A DNA stretch of 64,000 bases from Gemmatimonadetes bacterium 2013_60CM_65_52 (GCA_002215645.1 NGFI01000005.1:364678-428677); one strand, 5' to 3'; positions 43,636 through 52,386 are shown, numbered from the stretch's first letter. The notes: generated by a model not told the origin, from the sequence alone. Numbers and translations are program-made.

Positions 43636-44442
43636 GTGGCCACGATAGTTCCGGATTCGATCTCGTTCTCGACGCACCATATCCACCTGGGGCTCCTTGA
43701 GACGGACACGGTATTGTCATCGGCAACCGGCTTCGCGTATGAACGCAGCGGCGAGTTCTACCTCATCACAAACTGGCACAATGTCACCGGCAGGGATCCG
43801 GCAACGGGAGACTGCCTGTCGGCTACTCTGGCAACACCCGATGTTGTCGTCGCGTTCTTCCGCGATCCATCAAACCCTGCCAAGCTCGCAGTCGAGCACC
43901 TGAAGCTTTTCGGCGAGGCTGGAAAACCGGCTTGGTTCGAGCATCCGACATTCGGATGCAAGGTCGACGTCGTCGCGCTTCCATTGCCATCGGATTTTCA
44001 GACGAAGCATCGCTTGCGCCCCATCAATAAGATGGACTTCGATCCGCAGTTCAAAGCGGAGGTCGCTGACGACGCTTTTGTCGTCGGATATCCGTTTTCT
44101 GACCCGACTGACGCGCAGTTGCCGATATGGAAGCGTGCAAGTATCGCGACCGAGCCTGATGTCGACGTCGACCAGCTTCCGAAGCTGCTGCTTGACACGG
44201 CAACCCGCTCCGGCTTGTCAGGAGCGCCAGTGATCATGCAGCGCGTTGGGCTTCACGGCGTAGTGTCGGGGCAGCTCACAGGCGATTCGATGTTTGGACG
44301 TATCCGCAATTTCCTCGGCGTCTACTCGGGACGGATCGGAGCGGACGAGCTGAAGGCCCAACTTGGAATTGTGTGGAAGGCGCGCGTTATCGACGAAATC
44401 ATCACCGGAAGGACCGTCGGCATCACGAAACATGAGGTCTAA
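43636..44442 (+). CDS. Trypsin-like serine peptidase domain protein
   Basis: A 268-residue protein with a chymotrypsin-fold peptidase layout. The triad is visible as His48 (LITNWHNVTG), Asp111 (CKVDVVALPLP) and Ser195 (SGLSGAPV, the GxSGxP form). No signal peptide or membrane segment is seen, so it appears cytoplasmic, unlike DegP-type proteases. There is no PDZ or other C-terminal domain. The GTG start is the best available and lacks a strong ribosome-binding site. Cytoplasmic trypsin-like proteins of this type often occur in mobile or defence-associated loci, as effectors activated by a partner. The stop codon lies inside an attC-like core (GTCTAAC), as in integron cassettes. Confidence 0.78.
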   Translation: MATIVPDSISFSTHHIHLGLLETDTVLSSATGFAYERSGEFYLITNWHNVTGRDPATGDCLSATLATPDVVVAFFRDPSNPAKLAVEHLKLFGEAGKPAWFEHPTFGCKVDVVALPLPSDFQTKHRLRPINKMDFDPQFKAEVADDAFVVGYPFSDPTDAQLPIWKRASIATEPDVDVDQLPKLLLDTATRSGLSGAPVIMQRVGLHGVVSGQLTGDSMFGRIRNFLGVYSGRIGADELKAQLGIVWKARVIDEIITGRTVGITKHEV

Positions 44443-44482
44443 CGATCGCTGAACTTGACGAGCGTCGCCCGAAGCGTTACGC
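44437..44482 (+). other. attC-like bulged hairpin after the protease gene
   Basis: GTCTAAC (44437-44443) matches the inverse core RYYYAAC exactly and GTTACGC (44476-44482) matches GTTRRRY in 6 of 7 positions. Between them the sequence can pair only in short blocks (GCT with AGC, GACG with CGTC) separated by bulges. At 46 bases it is shorter than known attC sites, so it may be degenerate. The inverse core overlaps the protease stop codon and is the exact complement of GTTAGAC at 43416. Confidence 0.35.
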
Positions 44483-44508
44483 CCGCCAGTACTTTATAAC
44501 GCACCTCC

Positions 44509-45393
44509 ATGCCACCGTCCGATTACTGCGTTCCTGTTTATCTAAATCAGGCCGTCGTCTTTGATCTCTTGGCGATCGTTGAGGACGGGTTTGCTCACGT
44601 CTCGACCATCAAGACGGCAGAGAGTTCAAAGAACAAGGGTGAAGCTGGCGTGGGTGCCACGAATGTATTCGCCCTTCTTGGCATTTCGCTAAAAACGGAG
44701 CGAGGCGCCGAAGCGAATCGCGAAGTGACGCAGGAACGCGTCCACACTCCAGTTTCGCTGTTTGCCAAGGTTCGTCGTAGGCTCCACGAAGATAAGGTCG
44801 TTCATGATCTTACTACGGGCACCTACGACCTTATGGAGGTACGAGCGGGGACCTTTGTCGAGCTTGAAGTCACACTGCGTCGGAATCCACTGGCTGTGGC
44901 GCTCGAGGCCGTCGTCGAGACTATCGGCGCGATCGGCATATTGACGTCCTTTGGCAAGGATTCCGTTAAGGTGAAAGCGGGCAAGCCTAGAGAAAAAGCG
45001 GAGCCTGACCAACTTAAGCCGACCGCTGACCACTCGAAGCGGATTCTCGCGGCTCTTCGCACAGGCGGATCGGTAGATCTCCTGGGACCGATTGTCGGTG
45101 GGAATGGCACTGCTCTCGTGTCAGCGGAGACTCGATACTTTGCTGAGAACTGGGCGGCCGAGATCGAGAGCGGGCGCTTTCGAGTGTTTGGCAAGGTGAT
45201 CCAGAATACGGCCGAAACTGGCGAGAGTATCAGTCTCCTACGCAATACGCAGTTTGCCTATATGGCCGCGGTAATGAACCCATTGAAGGGTGCAGTTCAA
45301 GTAGCGAATGAAAGCGGTCTGACACTGCCGGAAATAGTGATCGATGTTGAATCGCCCACGCTTCACATACTCCCGGTAGCCATCTTCTTATGA
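44509..45393 (+). CDS. DUF6414-like protein of unknown function
   Basis: A 294-residue protein resembling the DUF6414 family. Its N-terminal pattern is typical: VPVYLNQAVVFDLLAIVEDGFAHVS, followed by a Ser/Lys-rich segment (TAESSKNKGEAGVG) and TNVFALLGISLK. The middle has TPVSLFAKVRRRLHEDK and YDLMEVRAGTFVELEVTLRRNPL; the C-terminal part is alpha/beta without recognised motifs. No signal peptide or membrane helix. No function is established; relatives occur in variable genomic regions. It follows the protease gene by 66 bases, in the same orientation, and the two may act together. The ATG start is preceded only by a weak Shine-Dalgarno-like CACCTCC region. Confidence 0.6.
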   Translation: MPPSDYCVPVYLNQAVVFDLLAIVEDGFAHVSTIKTAESSKNKGEAGVGATNVFALLGISLKTERGAEANREVTQERVHTPVSLFAKVRRRLHEDKVVHDLTTGTYDLMEVRAGTFVELEVTLRRNPLAVALEAVVETIGAIGILTSFGKDSVKVKAGKPREKAEPDQLKPTADHSKRILAALRTGGSVDLLGPIVGGNGTALVSAETRYFAENWAAEIESGRFRVFGKVIQNTAETGESISLLRNTQFAYMAAVMNPLKGAVQVANESGLTLPEIVIDVESPTLHILPVAIFL

Positions 45394-45551
45394 TTCTCCC
45401 CATTCGGAACGAACCGGTCCACTCATAGCTGTGCGCGCCCAATGCATTACGTGCGCTGAACCTGTCGAGCGATCTATGGGAGCTCGCTGCGCTCGCCTTT
45501 GTTTGATTCGCTCGCAGGTTTCTGGGGCGTTGACGCCCAACCGTCATCCTC

Positions 45552-45600
45552 GACTCGGAAGAATAGCGCAGCCCTGCGCTTCGCAGTTTACTTCCGAGTC
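45552..45600. promoter_or_regulatory. Nested perfect hairpins before the AlbA_2 relic
   Basis: GACTCGGAAG (45552-45561) and CTTCCGAGTC (45591-45600) form a perfect 10-bp inverted repeat ending one base before the start codon of the broken AlbA_2 gene. Inside it, AGCGCAG and CTGCGCT form a second perfect 7-bp stem. The arrangement could be an operator or an attenuator. Another small hairpin (GGGCGT-TG-ACGCCC) lies at 45525-45538. Confidence 0.55.
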
Positions 45601-45601
45601 C

Positions 45602-46054
45602 ATGGACCTCCTCGACCTGCTCAAGCGCCCGGAAGGCAAGACGCTGGAGTTCAAACGCGATCTCTCCTCCCCTGACGGCGCCTTGAAGACCCTTGTCGGC
45701 TTCGCGAATACCGCCGGCGGCACCTTGATCCTGGGAGTGGAAGGCCGCACCGCGCGCGTGCGCGGCGTGCAAAACGCCCTGGAGGTCGAAGAGCGGATGG
45801 CAAGCCTCATTTCCGATTCCATCACACCGCGGCTTCGCTCCCGGATCGTAGGCGGGGTTCGCGTTGCTCCCCGTGCTTACTCACACCCATCCAAGTGGTA
45901 CTCGTCCGTTCATGCGCCGAGATGCAGATCAGTCGACGGTGTTGGTCGCGCCATGTCCCGCGGGTTGGGGTTGCCCGCAAGAATTGGGCGGCTCGCCGAA
46001 TCACACCAACGCGCTCGCGCGGCTCCCGGGTTCGTCTCGCCCATCAGCCACTGA
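45602..46054 (+). pseudogene. Frameshifted AlbA_2/Schlafen-like regulator
   Basis: The first 80 residues are a clear AlbA_2 (Schlafen-type, putative DNA- or RNA-binding) domain: KTLEFKRDLSSP, LKTLVGFANTAGGTLILGVE, VEERMASLISDSITPRL. After about position 45845 the frame loses similarity, while the +1 frame continues with THPSGTRPFMRRDADQ, resembling the YPSPxRPHYL segment of the family, and the third frame later offers RVGVARKNWAARRI. At least two frameshifts and the missing C-terminal half make it a relic. The start ATG follows the nested hairpins. An intact member would be about 200-450 residues. Confidence 0.65.
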
Positions 46055-46186
46055 CTCGGAACGAAAGTACAGTCACGCCTCGCCGCGCAGCAGAACGCAG
46101 GCGTCGTTGCCACTGGCATCGAAGATTATCAGGCATGTGCGCAGGAGACCGTCGCTGACTTTCGTCGGTTGTCCATCGCTCCTTGA
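46055..46186 (+). pseudogene. Start-less coding fragment, unknown family
   Basis: After the stop of the AlbA_2 frame, the same frame continues as 43 codons with protein-like composition (RLAAQQNAGVVATGIEDYQA, then CAQETVADFRRLSIAP) and a TGA stop. There is no ATG, GTG or TTG with a ribosome-binding site. It looks like the C-terminal end of an otherwise lost gene. I do not recognise the family. It ends 11 bases before an attC-like hairpin, as a cassette gene would. Confidence 0.35.
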
Positions 46187-46196
46187 GATCCGGGCC

Positions 46197-46234
46197 GGCT
46201 AACATTGCCTGCGGATGAAAGCCGGGCGTTAGCA
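46197..46234 (+). other. attC-like bulged hairpin before the Kelch gene
   Basis: GCTAAC (46198-46203) pairs perfectly with GTTAGC (46228-46233). Inside, GCC pairs with GGC and CGG with CCG, with one-sided bulges of three and two bases (ATT, TG) and a 7-base loop. One-sided extrahelical bases and AAC/GTT ends are the hallmarks of attC sites, although this one is only 38 bases. GGCTAAC (46197-46203) deviates from RYYYAAC by one base. Confidence 0.35.
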
Positions 46235-46264
46235 GGCCCAAACTGATAGGAAAGGAGACTGACC

Positions 46265-47374
46265 ATGTCTTCAACTCGTCTGATTGCGCTCTTGTACATC
46301 GCACCGCTGACACTCGCGGCCGACAGACCGTGGGCTCCAACGACTGCGGAACAGTCGATCCGGCGGGTGGCGACGCTCCACGCCGCGCGGGCTGCACACA
46401 CGGCAACGACCCTCCCATCGGGCGGCATCCTGCTCGCCGGCGGATTGACCGAGGGTAGCGGAAGTCTCGCAAGCGTCGAGCGATTTGATCCGCGTGACAA
46501 TTCGATTCATGAGGTCGGTTCTCTCGCGGCTCCGCGCGCGGGCCACACCGCGACGTTGCTGCCCGATGGTCGCGTCCTCATCGCTGGTGGCTACAACGGC
46601 GACTATCTGACATCGCTCGAGGTGTTTGAGCCGTCAACGAACCGATTTCATGCTGCTGGCTCGCTTGCCGAGGCGCGCAGTGGTCATACCGCGACGCTCC
46701 TGCCGGATGGTCGCATCCTGTTCGCCGGAGGAGTGGGGCATGGGTGGACGTTCCTTCGGAGCGCCGAGCTCTATGATCCCGCGACCGGGCGCTCCGAACT
46801 GGTCGGCTCGATGAGCGTACCGCGCGAGAGCCACACGGCGACACTGCTTCAGGACGGTCACATTCTGATCGTTGGCGGCCACAGCGGACGACGGCAGAAC
46901 ATGATGGTGTACTCGAGTGCGGAGATCTTCTCTCTGCAATCCCGTCGATTCGAGTCGACCGGCATGCTCGGCACGCCACGGCATAAGCACGATGCCGTGA
47001 AGATGGCGGACGGTCGAGTACTGGTCATCGGCGGCGCCGATCGGAGCGACCGCGTGTACTTCGCCACGACGGAGATCTACGACCCGCGCAGGGGAATCTT
47101 CGCGCGCGGGCCCTCCATGGCCAACGCGCGATACAAGATTGCCGGGACCGCGATCCTGCTACCCGATGGAAACGTGCTCGTCACGTCCGGAGCACAGACC
47201 GCGGAACTCCTCGATGTTGCGCGCGGACAATTTCGCGCCGTTGGCGGCCGCCTCCCAGCCGCGCTCCGTTTTGCCGCAGCCGCACCGCTGCGGAACGGAG
47301 ATGTCGTCATTGCAGGCGGCTATGATGACGCAAACCAGAATTCCGCAGGGGTTTGGCGATTCGAGTACAGGTGA
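46265..47374 (+). CDS. Kelch-repeat protein, probably secreted
   Basis: A 369-residue beta-propeller of Kelch-type repeats. About seven repeats share the pattern xxHTATLLPDGRVLIAGG followed by a strand with xxxxExYDPxxxxF; examples are LPDGRVLIAGGY, LPDGRILFAGGV, LQDGHILIVGGH and MADGRVLVIGGA. A short hydrophobic N-terminus (LIALLYIAPLTLAA) is signal-like, so it likely acts outside the cytoplasm, perhaps in carbohydrate or protein binding. The start ATG is preceded by AAAGGAG. No catalytic residues are evident. It is convergent with the membrane protein downstream. Confidence 0.85.
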   Translation: MSSTRLIALLYIAPLTLAADRPWAPTTAEQSIRRVATLHAARAAHTATTLPSGGILLAGGLTEGSGSLASVERFDPRDNSIHEVGSLAAPRAGHTATLLPDGRVLIAGGYNGDYLTSLEVFEPSTNRFHAAGSLAEARSGHTATLLPDGRILFAGGVGHGWTFLRSAELYDPATGRSELVGSMSVPRESHTATLLQDGHILIVGGHSGRRQNMMVYSSAEIFSLQSRRFESTGMLGTPRHKHDAVKMADGRVLVIGGADRSDRVYFATTEIYDPRRGIFARGPSMANARYKIAGTAILLPDGNVLVTSGAQTAELLDVARGQFRAVGGRLPAALRFAAAAPLRNGDVVIAGGYDDANQNSAGVWRFEYR

Positions 47375-47410
47375 GCGCCACCTGACGTTCGTTGGAGCCA
47401 CGCGGACATG

Positions 47411-47896
47411 TCAGTCACCGCGTCCGAGCGGTTGCTTTTCGTTCTCGGTAAGTTCGGCCTTGGCCGGATCCCCACTGTGGCGGGGGAGTTCTCGCCTTTC
47501 AGCCCGTCTGGCCAGGGCCAGCGAACCAGCAGCGCAGACCGCGCCCGCTATGGCAAGCGGGGGACCGAACAACAGGAACTCTCCCCACAAGGTCTGCCCT
47601 CGAAGCGCCGCGCCGACGACGAAGATCCCGGTCAGCAGAAGGCCACTCACGGCGCCCCATCCCGCAAAGCGCGGAAGCGACATGCGTTCAAACCCGCGAC
47701 GGCCCTCGATGACCACGAGGATCACGGAGAATATGATGCCGGTAAAAAAGCCGAGCGGAGCAAACAGGAGGGGAAACGGGAGGTCGACGTCAAAACTGGA
47801 CAGCCGTGCCAGCAGACCGCCGACAGCAAACCCTACTGCTCCCCAGGCGAGGCCCATTCCGATCGCCGCGCGGATGCGTCGCCCCCACTGCTTCAT
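47411..47896 (-). CDS. Small four-helix membrane protein, unknown function
   Basis: A 161-residue protein with four hydrophobic segments (AIGMGLAWGAVGFAVGGLLA, LLFAPLGFFTGIIFSVILVV, GWGAVSGLLLTGIFVVGAAL and FGPPLAIAGAVCAAGSLALA) and charged loops, ending in an acidic/basic tail. GGAGG five bases before the ATG fixes the start. I do not recognise a family; similar small proteins are common beside extracytoplasmic sigma or kinase genes. It is upstream of nothing in the same direction except the Kelch terminus region, so it appears monocistronic. Confidence 0.75.
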   Translation of the reverse strand: MKQWGRRIRAAIGMGLAWGAVGFAVGGLLARLSSFDVDLPFPLLFAPLGFFTGIIFSVILVVIEGRRGFERMSLPRFAGWGAVSGLLLTGIFVVGAALRGQTLWGEFLLFGPPLAIAGAVCAAGSLALARRAERRELPRHSGDPAKAELTENEKQPLGRGD

Positions 47897-48006
47897 GACT
47901 ACCTCCGGACGCGCAATCGGATGCGCTTTTCGCGTGTTGGATGGCAGAATGCCAAGTACTTTGTGATACAGAGTATGCCTCGGGCAGGCGGAGGTCAAGA
48001 GCGTCG

Positions 48007-49344
48007 TTACGACTGTGCTGCGTGTGTCTCGAGGATGCGGACTACCTCCAGACGTCCCGCATGCTCGGCCCAGCCCAATGCATCGCCGTCGTGTTCACTG
48101 TCGCGGATGCGCGGATCGGCACCGGCTGCCAGCAAGACGCGCACGACCTCCGCGTGACCCTGCCAAGCAGCGAGATGCAACGGCGTCACCTCGGCGTTCC
48201 CGTGACTCCAACGAGCGCTTGGGTCCGCGCCATGCTGGAGCAACCATTTCACGGCCGCAACATCGTTCCGCTTGGCCATCAGGTGCAGAACACCCGCGGC
48301 CGGGCCGTCAGGCCGGATCAATCCGGGATTCTCACGCAAGAGCCGCGCGGCCGTGTCCCAGTCACTCAGTGCCAGGATGGCGACGATGTCCATCGTGCCG
48401 ACACGTGCTGGACGGTGCCCGCGTTTGGCGCTGATCAACTCCGCGGAGGTCATGGCGCGGATCTTCTCCATTACCGGCCGGTCCGTGTCTGGCGTAGTCG
48501 CATACGCAGCGGCTGGTTCGTTCGAACCATCTACGGCCAGTGGATCGGCGCCCAGCTCCAACAACAGCGAGATCATTGCCGGACGGTTCTTCAGCACGGC
48601 GAAGTGCAGCGGCGTCCGGTGGTTTTCGTTGCGGCTCATCCGGCTGTTGAGCGTTGACGGATCGCTCGCCACGATGCGACGAACTTCGTCCGCGAGGTCC
48701 ATGGCGATGGCGGAGAAGATGTGGTGGTGAGCACCGCGACTCACGAGAAAATCCGCGATGGCTCGATGGGCGGAATCGTCGCCGCCATCCCAGCAAGTCG
48801 CCCAGCCGATTACCTCGAGCTGGTGGTCGTCGCCGCGGCCGATGACATCCCCGCCCGCGTCGGCCAACCGGCGGACAACGTCGAGATGCCCCGCCGCCGC
48901 GGCCCAGTGCATCGGGTACGTGTTGTCGCCACTTTCGCGCACGTTCGGATCCATCCCGCGCGCGAGGAGGAACTCCACCACCGCGGTACGTCCGCGCTGC
49001 GCCGCGGCATGCAGGAGCGTGTGATCGTATGGCTTCTCGCGCGGAAGCTGTCTATCGGGTTGCGCGTCGAGCAGCGTGGCGAGCTTGGCGACGTCGCCGC
49101 TCCGTGCAGCGGCGAACAGTTGGCCATCCACCGTCAGTGAATCGACGTGCGCCTTGAGTGCGCGCCAGCTCGAGAAGCCGTACTGTTGGGCCAAGCCGAA
49201 CTGCGCGTCGGCCAGTTTCGCCTCGGGCTGCGCCTGCCGCAGTTCGTCCAGGTGACGCTTCGCCTGCTTGCGGAGCCAGTCGAGGTTGGGAGCATCCGGG
49301 AGCGGCAATGACGCGGACGCAGACCTGTCGGTCGGTTCGGGCAT
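48007..49344 (-). CDS. Ankyrin-repeat protein
   Basis: A 445-residue protein made largely of ankyrin repeats. The first 75 residues (LRKQAKRHLDELRQAQPEAK, then FGLAQQYGFSSWRALKAHV) match the N-terminal helical element common in ankyrin proteins of soil bacteria. Repeats include HTLLHAAAQRGRTAVVEFLL, YPMHWAAAAGHLDVVRRL, TPLHFAVLKNRPAMISLLLE and TPLHLAAWQGHAEVVRVLLA, about ten in all. No signal peptide. The start ATG at 49342-49344 follows GGAGG; an ATG four codons earlier lies before that site. Role is presumably protein-protein interaction. Confidence 0.85.
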   Translation of the reverse strand: MPEPTDRSASASLPLPDAPNLDWLRKQAKRHLDELRQAQPEAKLADAQFGLAQQYGFSSWRALKAHVDSLTVDGQLFAAARSGDVAKLATLLDAQPDRQLPREKPYDHTLLHAAAQRGRTAVVEFLLARGMDPNVRESGDNTYPMHWAAAAGHLDVVRRLADAGGDVIGRGDDHQLEVIGWATCWDGGDDSAHRAIADFLVSRGAHHHIFSAIAMDLADEVRRIVASDPSTLNSRMSRNENHRTPLHFAVLKNRPAMISLLLELGADPLAVDGSNEPAAAYATTPDTDRPVMEKIRAMTSAELISAKRGHRPARVGTMDIVAILALSDWDTAARLLRENPGLIRPDGPAAGVLHLMAKRNDVAAVKWLLQHGADPSARWSHGNAEVTPLHLAAWQGHAEVVRVLLAAGADPRIRDSEHDGDALGWAEHAGRLEVVRILETHAAQS

Positions 49345-49734
49345 ACACACCTCCATTCCTTGGAAAGGGAGAAAGCCCTTTCGGAGCGCCCGTGGTCCGC
49401 AGCTGGGCGAGGAATAGAAGGTTCTCTGAGGAACGGCACGGGGCGGGTTGAACCCTTTACGCGGACCGTCGGCCGCCCCCGCGGCACTGCTGGAACGGTA
49501 CAGCGCGCCCACTCGGGCGACAAGAGTTGAGGAGGCTGTCGCGACCGTGGTCGAGCGGCGCCAGGGCGACGGTCGGGCTGCTCGACGTACGACACCGCGA
49601 CACGCTGCTCGAGAAATTGGCCGGCACCGTCGGAGCGGCGAATCGCCGGATCACATTGCGCGCTCTCCGAGTGCTGGACTTCTACCTGCGTCCGTCCCGC
49701 GCTGGGCCGCCAGAGCGACGCGCCCCAGAGGTAG
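49345..49734. other. Gene-free interval, no recognised content
   Basis: This stretch separates the ankyrin gene from the kinase gene, both on the minus strand. Short open frames exist on both strands but have Arg/Ser-rich shadow composition and no known motifs. No tRNA, long inverted repeat or clear promoter pair was found. It must carry the promoter of the ankyrin gene, and part may be decayed coding sequence. Confidence 0.5.
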
Positions 49735-52386
49735 CTACATCTTGGCCAGCCTCTCGAACCGCGGATGCCCCCGCAGCGGTCGAAAGACCGGCTCGAGCTG
49801 CAACCACGCCGGCGTGATGTCCGAGTAGTTGGTCGTGAGCAACGGCTCGATGATGTCGAGTGCGCGATCGTATGCCCCTGCCTGCACAAACACGCGCGCC
49901 GCCTGATAGCGGACGTATGGCCCCGTGCTCGCATCGAGTGCCGTCTCACGCATCTTGAGCGCCCGCTCCGCCTCTTCGACGGCTTCGCCCTTCCGGCCCA
50001 TCAATGCCAGCGACCGCGCGCGCAATTCGTGCAGCTGCGCATCGTTCGGATAGCTCGCCAGCTGTGCCTCCGCGACAGTGCGCGCGCTGTCTCCGTACGC
50101 CCGCCCCTTGGCCGAGTCCCCGAGCAGATTCCATGTCGCGCCCACCTTGAGTGCCCATTGCTGGCGGTTGTTGCGGAAGTTTGCCGGAGTCAAGGTGGTG
50201 ATGCGCCGGAGCAGCGGCTCATCGAGCACCCACTGCATCTCCTGGAATAGCGCGAAATACGCTGCGAGCTCGGTCGAGTCTGCCGTCTTCAGTGCCTCGT
50301 GCACCGCTGTCTTCGCCGCGGGAAGGTTTCCCATCGACACCTGGTTGATCACGCGATCTTCCGTGTACGAGATGTTCCCCGGCGAGAGCGCCAGCGCTTT
50401 TCCGAAATACTCATCGCTGTCGGGGAAGCGCTTTACCGCGTGCAGGATGCGACCGACGTTGTTCGCCGCATTGGGATTGCGCGGATCCATGCCGTAAGCG
50501 CGCTTGGCGTAGTCCACGGCCGCGTCCCAACGCGAGAGGAGTCCGCTAATGGCAGACGCGGCGGCGAGTAAGTCGGCGTTGTTTGGCTCCCGCATGAGTC
50601 CCGTATCCAGCTGCGCGAGCGCCCCGGCGTAGTCCTTCTTGACGACTCGAAGAAAGCGTGAGTATGCCCGGCGCACCTGCGCATTGTCGGACTCATTGCG
50701 CATGGCACGCCCGATCGCCTCCTCCGCCCGCCGCGCGAGCTCCGTGGTGGGGTTCGCGTTGAAGGTTTGCGTGGCGACGTACGCGACGCGACTCCACGCC
50801 AGCCCGAACGCGGTATCCAGCGCCACCGCTCTGCCATAGTGTGCATCCCCTTCAGCCAGCGATTTCGCATCCCCGCGGGCCATGCCTTCCGTCGCCTTCT
50901 CGCCCAGCAGGAACTCCTGGTATGCGTCCACGTTCTTCGTGGATCTCGTCTCGAGTCTCTGCTGCACCTGCGTAGCGAGCGTCATATCGAGCGACTGCGC
51001 GACCTGCGCGGCGATGTTGCTCTGCACGGTGAACACGTCGCTCAACACTGCGTCGAACGATTGCTGCCACTTCGCGGAGCCGTCGGAAGCCTTGATGAGC
51101 TCCGGCGTCACGCGCACGTGCCGCTTGCCATCAGCGCCCGGCTCCCAGCGAATGGTTCCCGTCAGCAAGTAGTCGACACCCAACTCCCCGCCGATATCCT
51201 CCAGGCGCTTCTTCGAGCCACGGTAGGTGTTGGAGCTCGTGCGCGCGGTCACGCGCAGTCCCGGAACCGCTGCAAGCTTGCCGCGAATCTCCTCCGTGAT
51301 CCCCTCGGCGAAGTATGCATCGTCGGGCGCGCCCAGGTTCTCGAAAGGAAGCACCACGAGCCCTCGGCCCACGTGCTCCCCATGCTGTGAGCGCCAGGCG
51401 AACAATCCGCCCAATCCGAGCAGAAGGCCGAGGGCGAACACCGCAAGCGCCGGAGTGGGATGCTTGCTGCGGACCGCGGCGGCGGGCATGGTGGCGGACG
51501 CGTGGGTGACGCCCGACGCCGGTGGCGCCGCGCCGGCCAGCGCGTCCGCAAATTCGGCGACCGTGCCGTACCGATCTGCCGGCACGATCGCGAGGGCACG
51601 AAAGATCACCGCCTCGAGCTCTTCACTCACTCCGCTGCGCGTCGCGCGAATGGAACGCGGTGGCGAGGTCAGCATCTGCGCAATCATGCTTCTGGGATTG
51701 GGCCCCGCGTGCGGCACTTCGCCCACGAGCATCTCGAATAGGACGGAGCCCAGCGCGTAGATGTCGGTGCGCGCGTCCACGATGCGTTCACCCGTGGCCT
51801 GCTCCGGGCTCATGTACCCCGGTGTGCCGATCGACATTCCCGTCAAGGTGAGCGAGCCGCCCGTGTCGCCTGCGATTGCCCGCGCTATCCCGAAATCCGC
51901 CACGATGGCGTGTCGACCACCGAGCAGAATGTTCTCGGGCTTGATGTCGCGATGGATGACGCCGTGCTGGTGTGCGTAGTCGAGGGCATCCGCGACTTCT
52001 CGCGTCAGTGCAATCGATTCGGCGATCGGAAGCTGTCCTTCTCGCTGCAACCTGTCTCGCAGCGACTCGCCCTCAACGTAGGGCATCGTGAACCACAAAC
52101 GTCCGTCAGCGTCTCCCGAGTCGAATACGCCGAGGATATGTGGATGCTGAAGCCGCGCCGCGAGCTTGATCTCGCGCTCGAACCGTTCGGAGCCGACCGA
52201 TGCAGCGATGTCAGGGTGCAGCACCTTGAGCGCGACGGGCCTGTCGTGCCGCAGGTCGTGCGCAAGGTAGACGAGCGCGAACCCGCCCCGACCAAGCTCA
52301 CGCTCGATCCGAAAGCGGTCGTTCAGGGCGCTGCTGAGGGTATCGCGCTCTGACAAGGGCCCTCCGGACGCCGGGAAGAAGGGCAA
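49735..52386 (-). CDS. Membrane Ser/Thr protein kinase with TPR sensor region
   Basis: An 883-residue Hanks-type kinase. Kinase domain about 24-290: GRGGFALVYLAHD (P-loop), VALKVL (Lys), VIHRDIKPENILL (catalytic loop), VADFGIAR (DFG) and GTPGYMSPEQATGE. A single membrane helix (ALAVFALGLLLGLGGLFAW, about 318-336) leads to an extracytoplasmic FlgO-like domain (VVLPFENLGAPDDAYFAEGI, then LGVDYLLTGTIRW). The C-terminal half consists of TPR-like helical repeats. This architecture is especially abundant in Gemmatimonadota and Acidobacteria. All catalytic residues are present, so it should be active. Ligand and targets are unknown; adjacent genes give no clue. Confidence 0.92.
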   Translation of the reverse strand: MPFFPASGGPLSERDTLSSALNDRFRIERELGRGGFALVYLAHDLRHDRPVALKVLHPDIAASVGSERFEREIKLAARLQHPHILGVFDSGDADGRLWFTMPYVEGESLRDRLQREGQLPIAESIALTREVADALDYAHQHGVIHRDIKPENILLGGRHAIVADFGIARAIAGDTGGSLTLTGMSIGTPGYMSPEQATGERIVDARTDIYALGSVLFEMLVGEVPHAGPNPRSMIAQMLTSPPRSIRATRSGVSEELEAVIFRALAIVPADRYGTVAEFADALAGAAPPASGVTHASATMPAAAVRSKHPTPALAVFALGLLLGLGGLFAWRSQHGEHVGRGLVVLPFENLGAPDDAYFAEGITEEIRGKLAAVPGLRVTARTSSNTYRGSKKRLEDIGGELGVDYLLTGTIRWEPGADGKRHVRVTPELIKASDGSAKWQQSFDAVLSDVFTVQSNIAAQVAQSLDMTLATQVQQRLETRSTKNVDAYQEFLLGEKATEGMARGDAKSLAEGDAHYGRAVALDTAFGLAWSRVAYVATQTFNANPTTELARRAEEAIGRAMRNESDNAQVRRAYSRFLRVVKKDYAGALAQLDTGLMREPNNADLLAAASAISGLLSRWDAAVDYAKRAYGMDPRNPNAANNVGRILHAVKRFPDSDEYFGKALALSPGNISYTEDRVINQVSMGNLPAAKTAVHEALKTADSTELAAYFALFQEMQWVLDEPLLRRITTLTPANFRNNRQQWALKVGATWNLLGDSAKGRAYGDSARTVAEAQLASYPNDAQLHELRARSLALMGRKGEAVEEAERALKMRETALDASTGPYVRYQAARVFVQAGAYDRALDIIEPLLTTNYSDITPAWLQLEPVFRPLRGHPRFERLAKM

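Noticed and set aside
45431-45601. Upstream extension of the AlbA_2 frame as its true N-terminus
   Set aside because: The AlbA_2 domain starts naturally at the ATG on 45602, and the extension crosses two hairpins and has no similarity to the family.
43416-46234. A functional integron with integrase
   Set aside because: No tyrosine recombinase gene is present in the window and the hairpins are shorter than known attC sites; only a remnant or look-alike is proposed.
49457-49654. Small minus-strand frame in the gene-free gap upstream of the ankyrin gene
   Set aside because: No ribosome-binding site, no recognisable domain, Ser/Arg-rich composition typical of shadow frames in GC-rich DNA.
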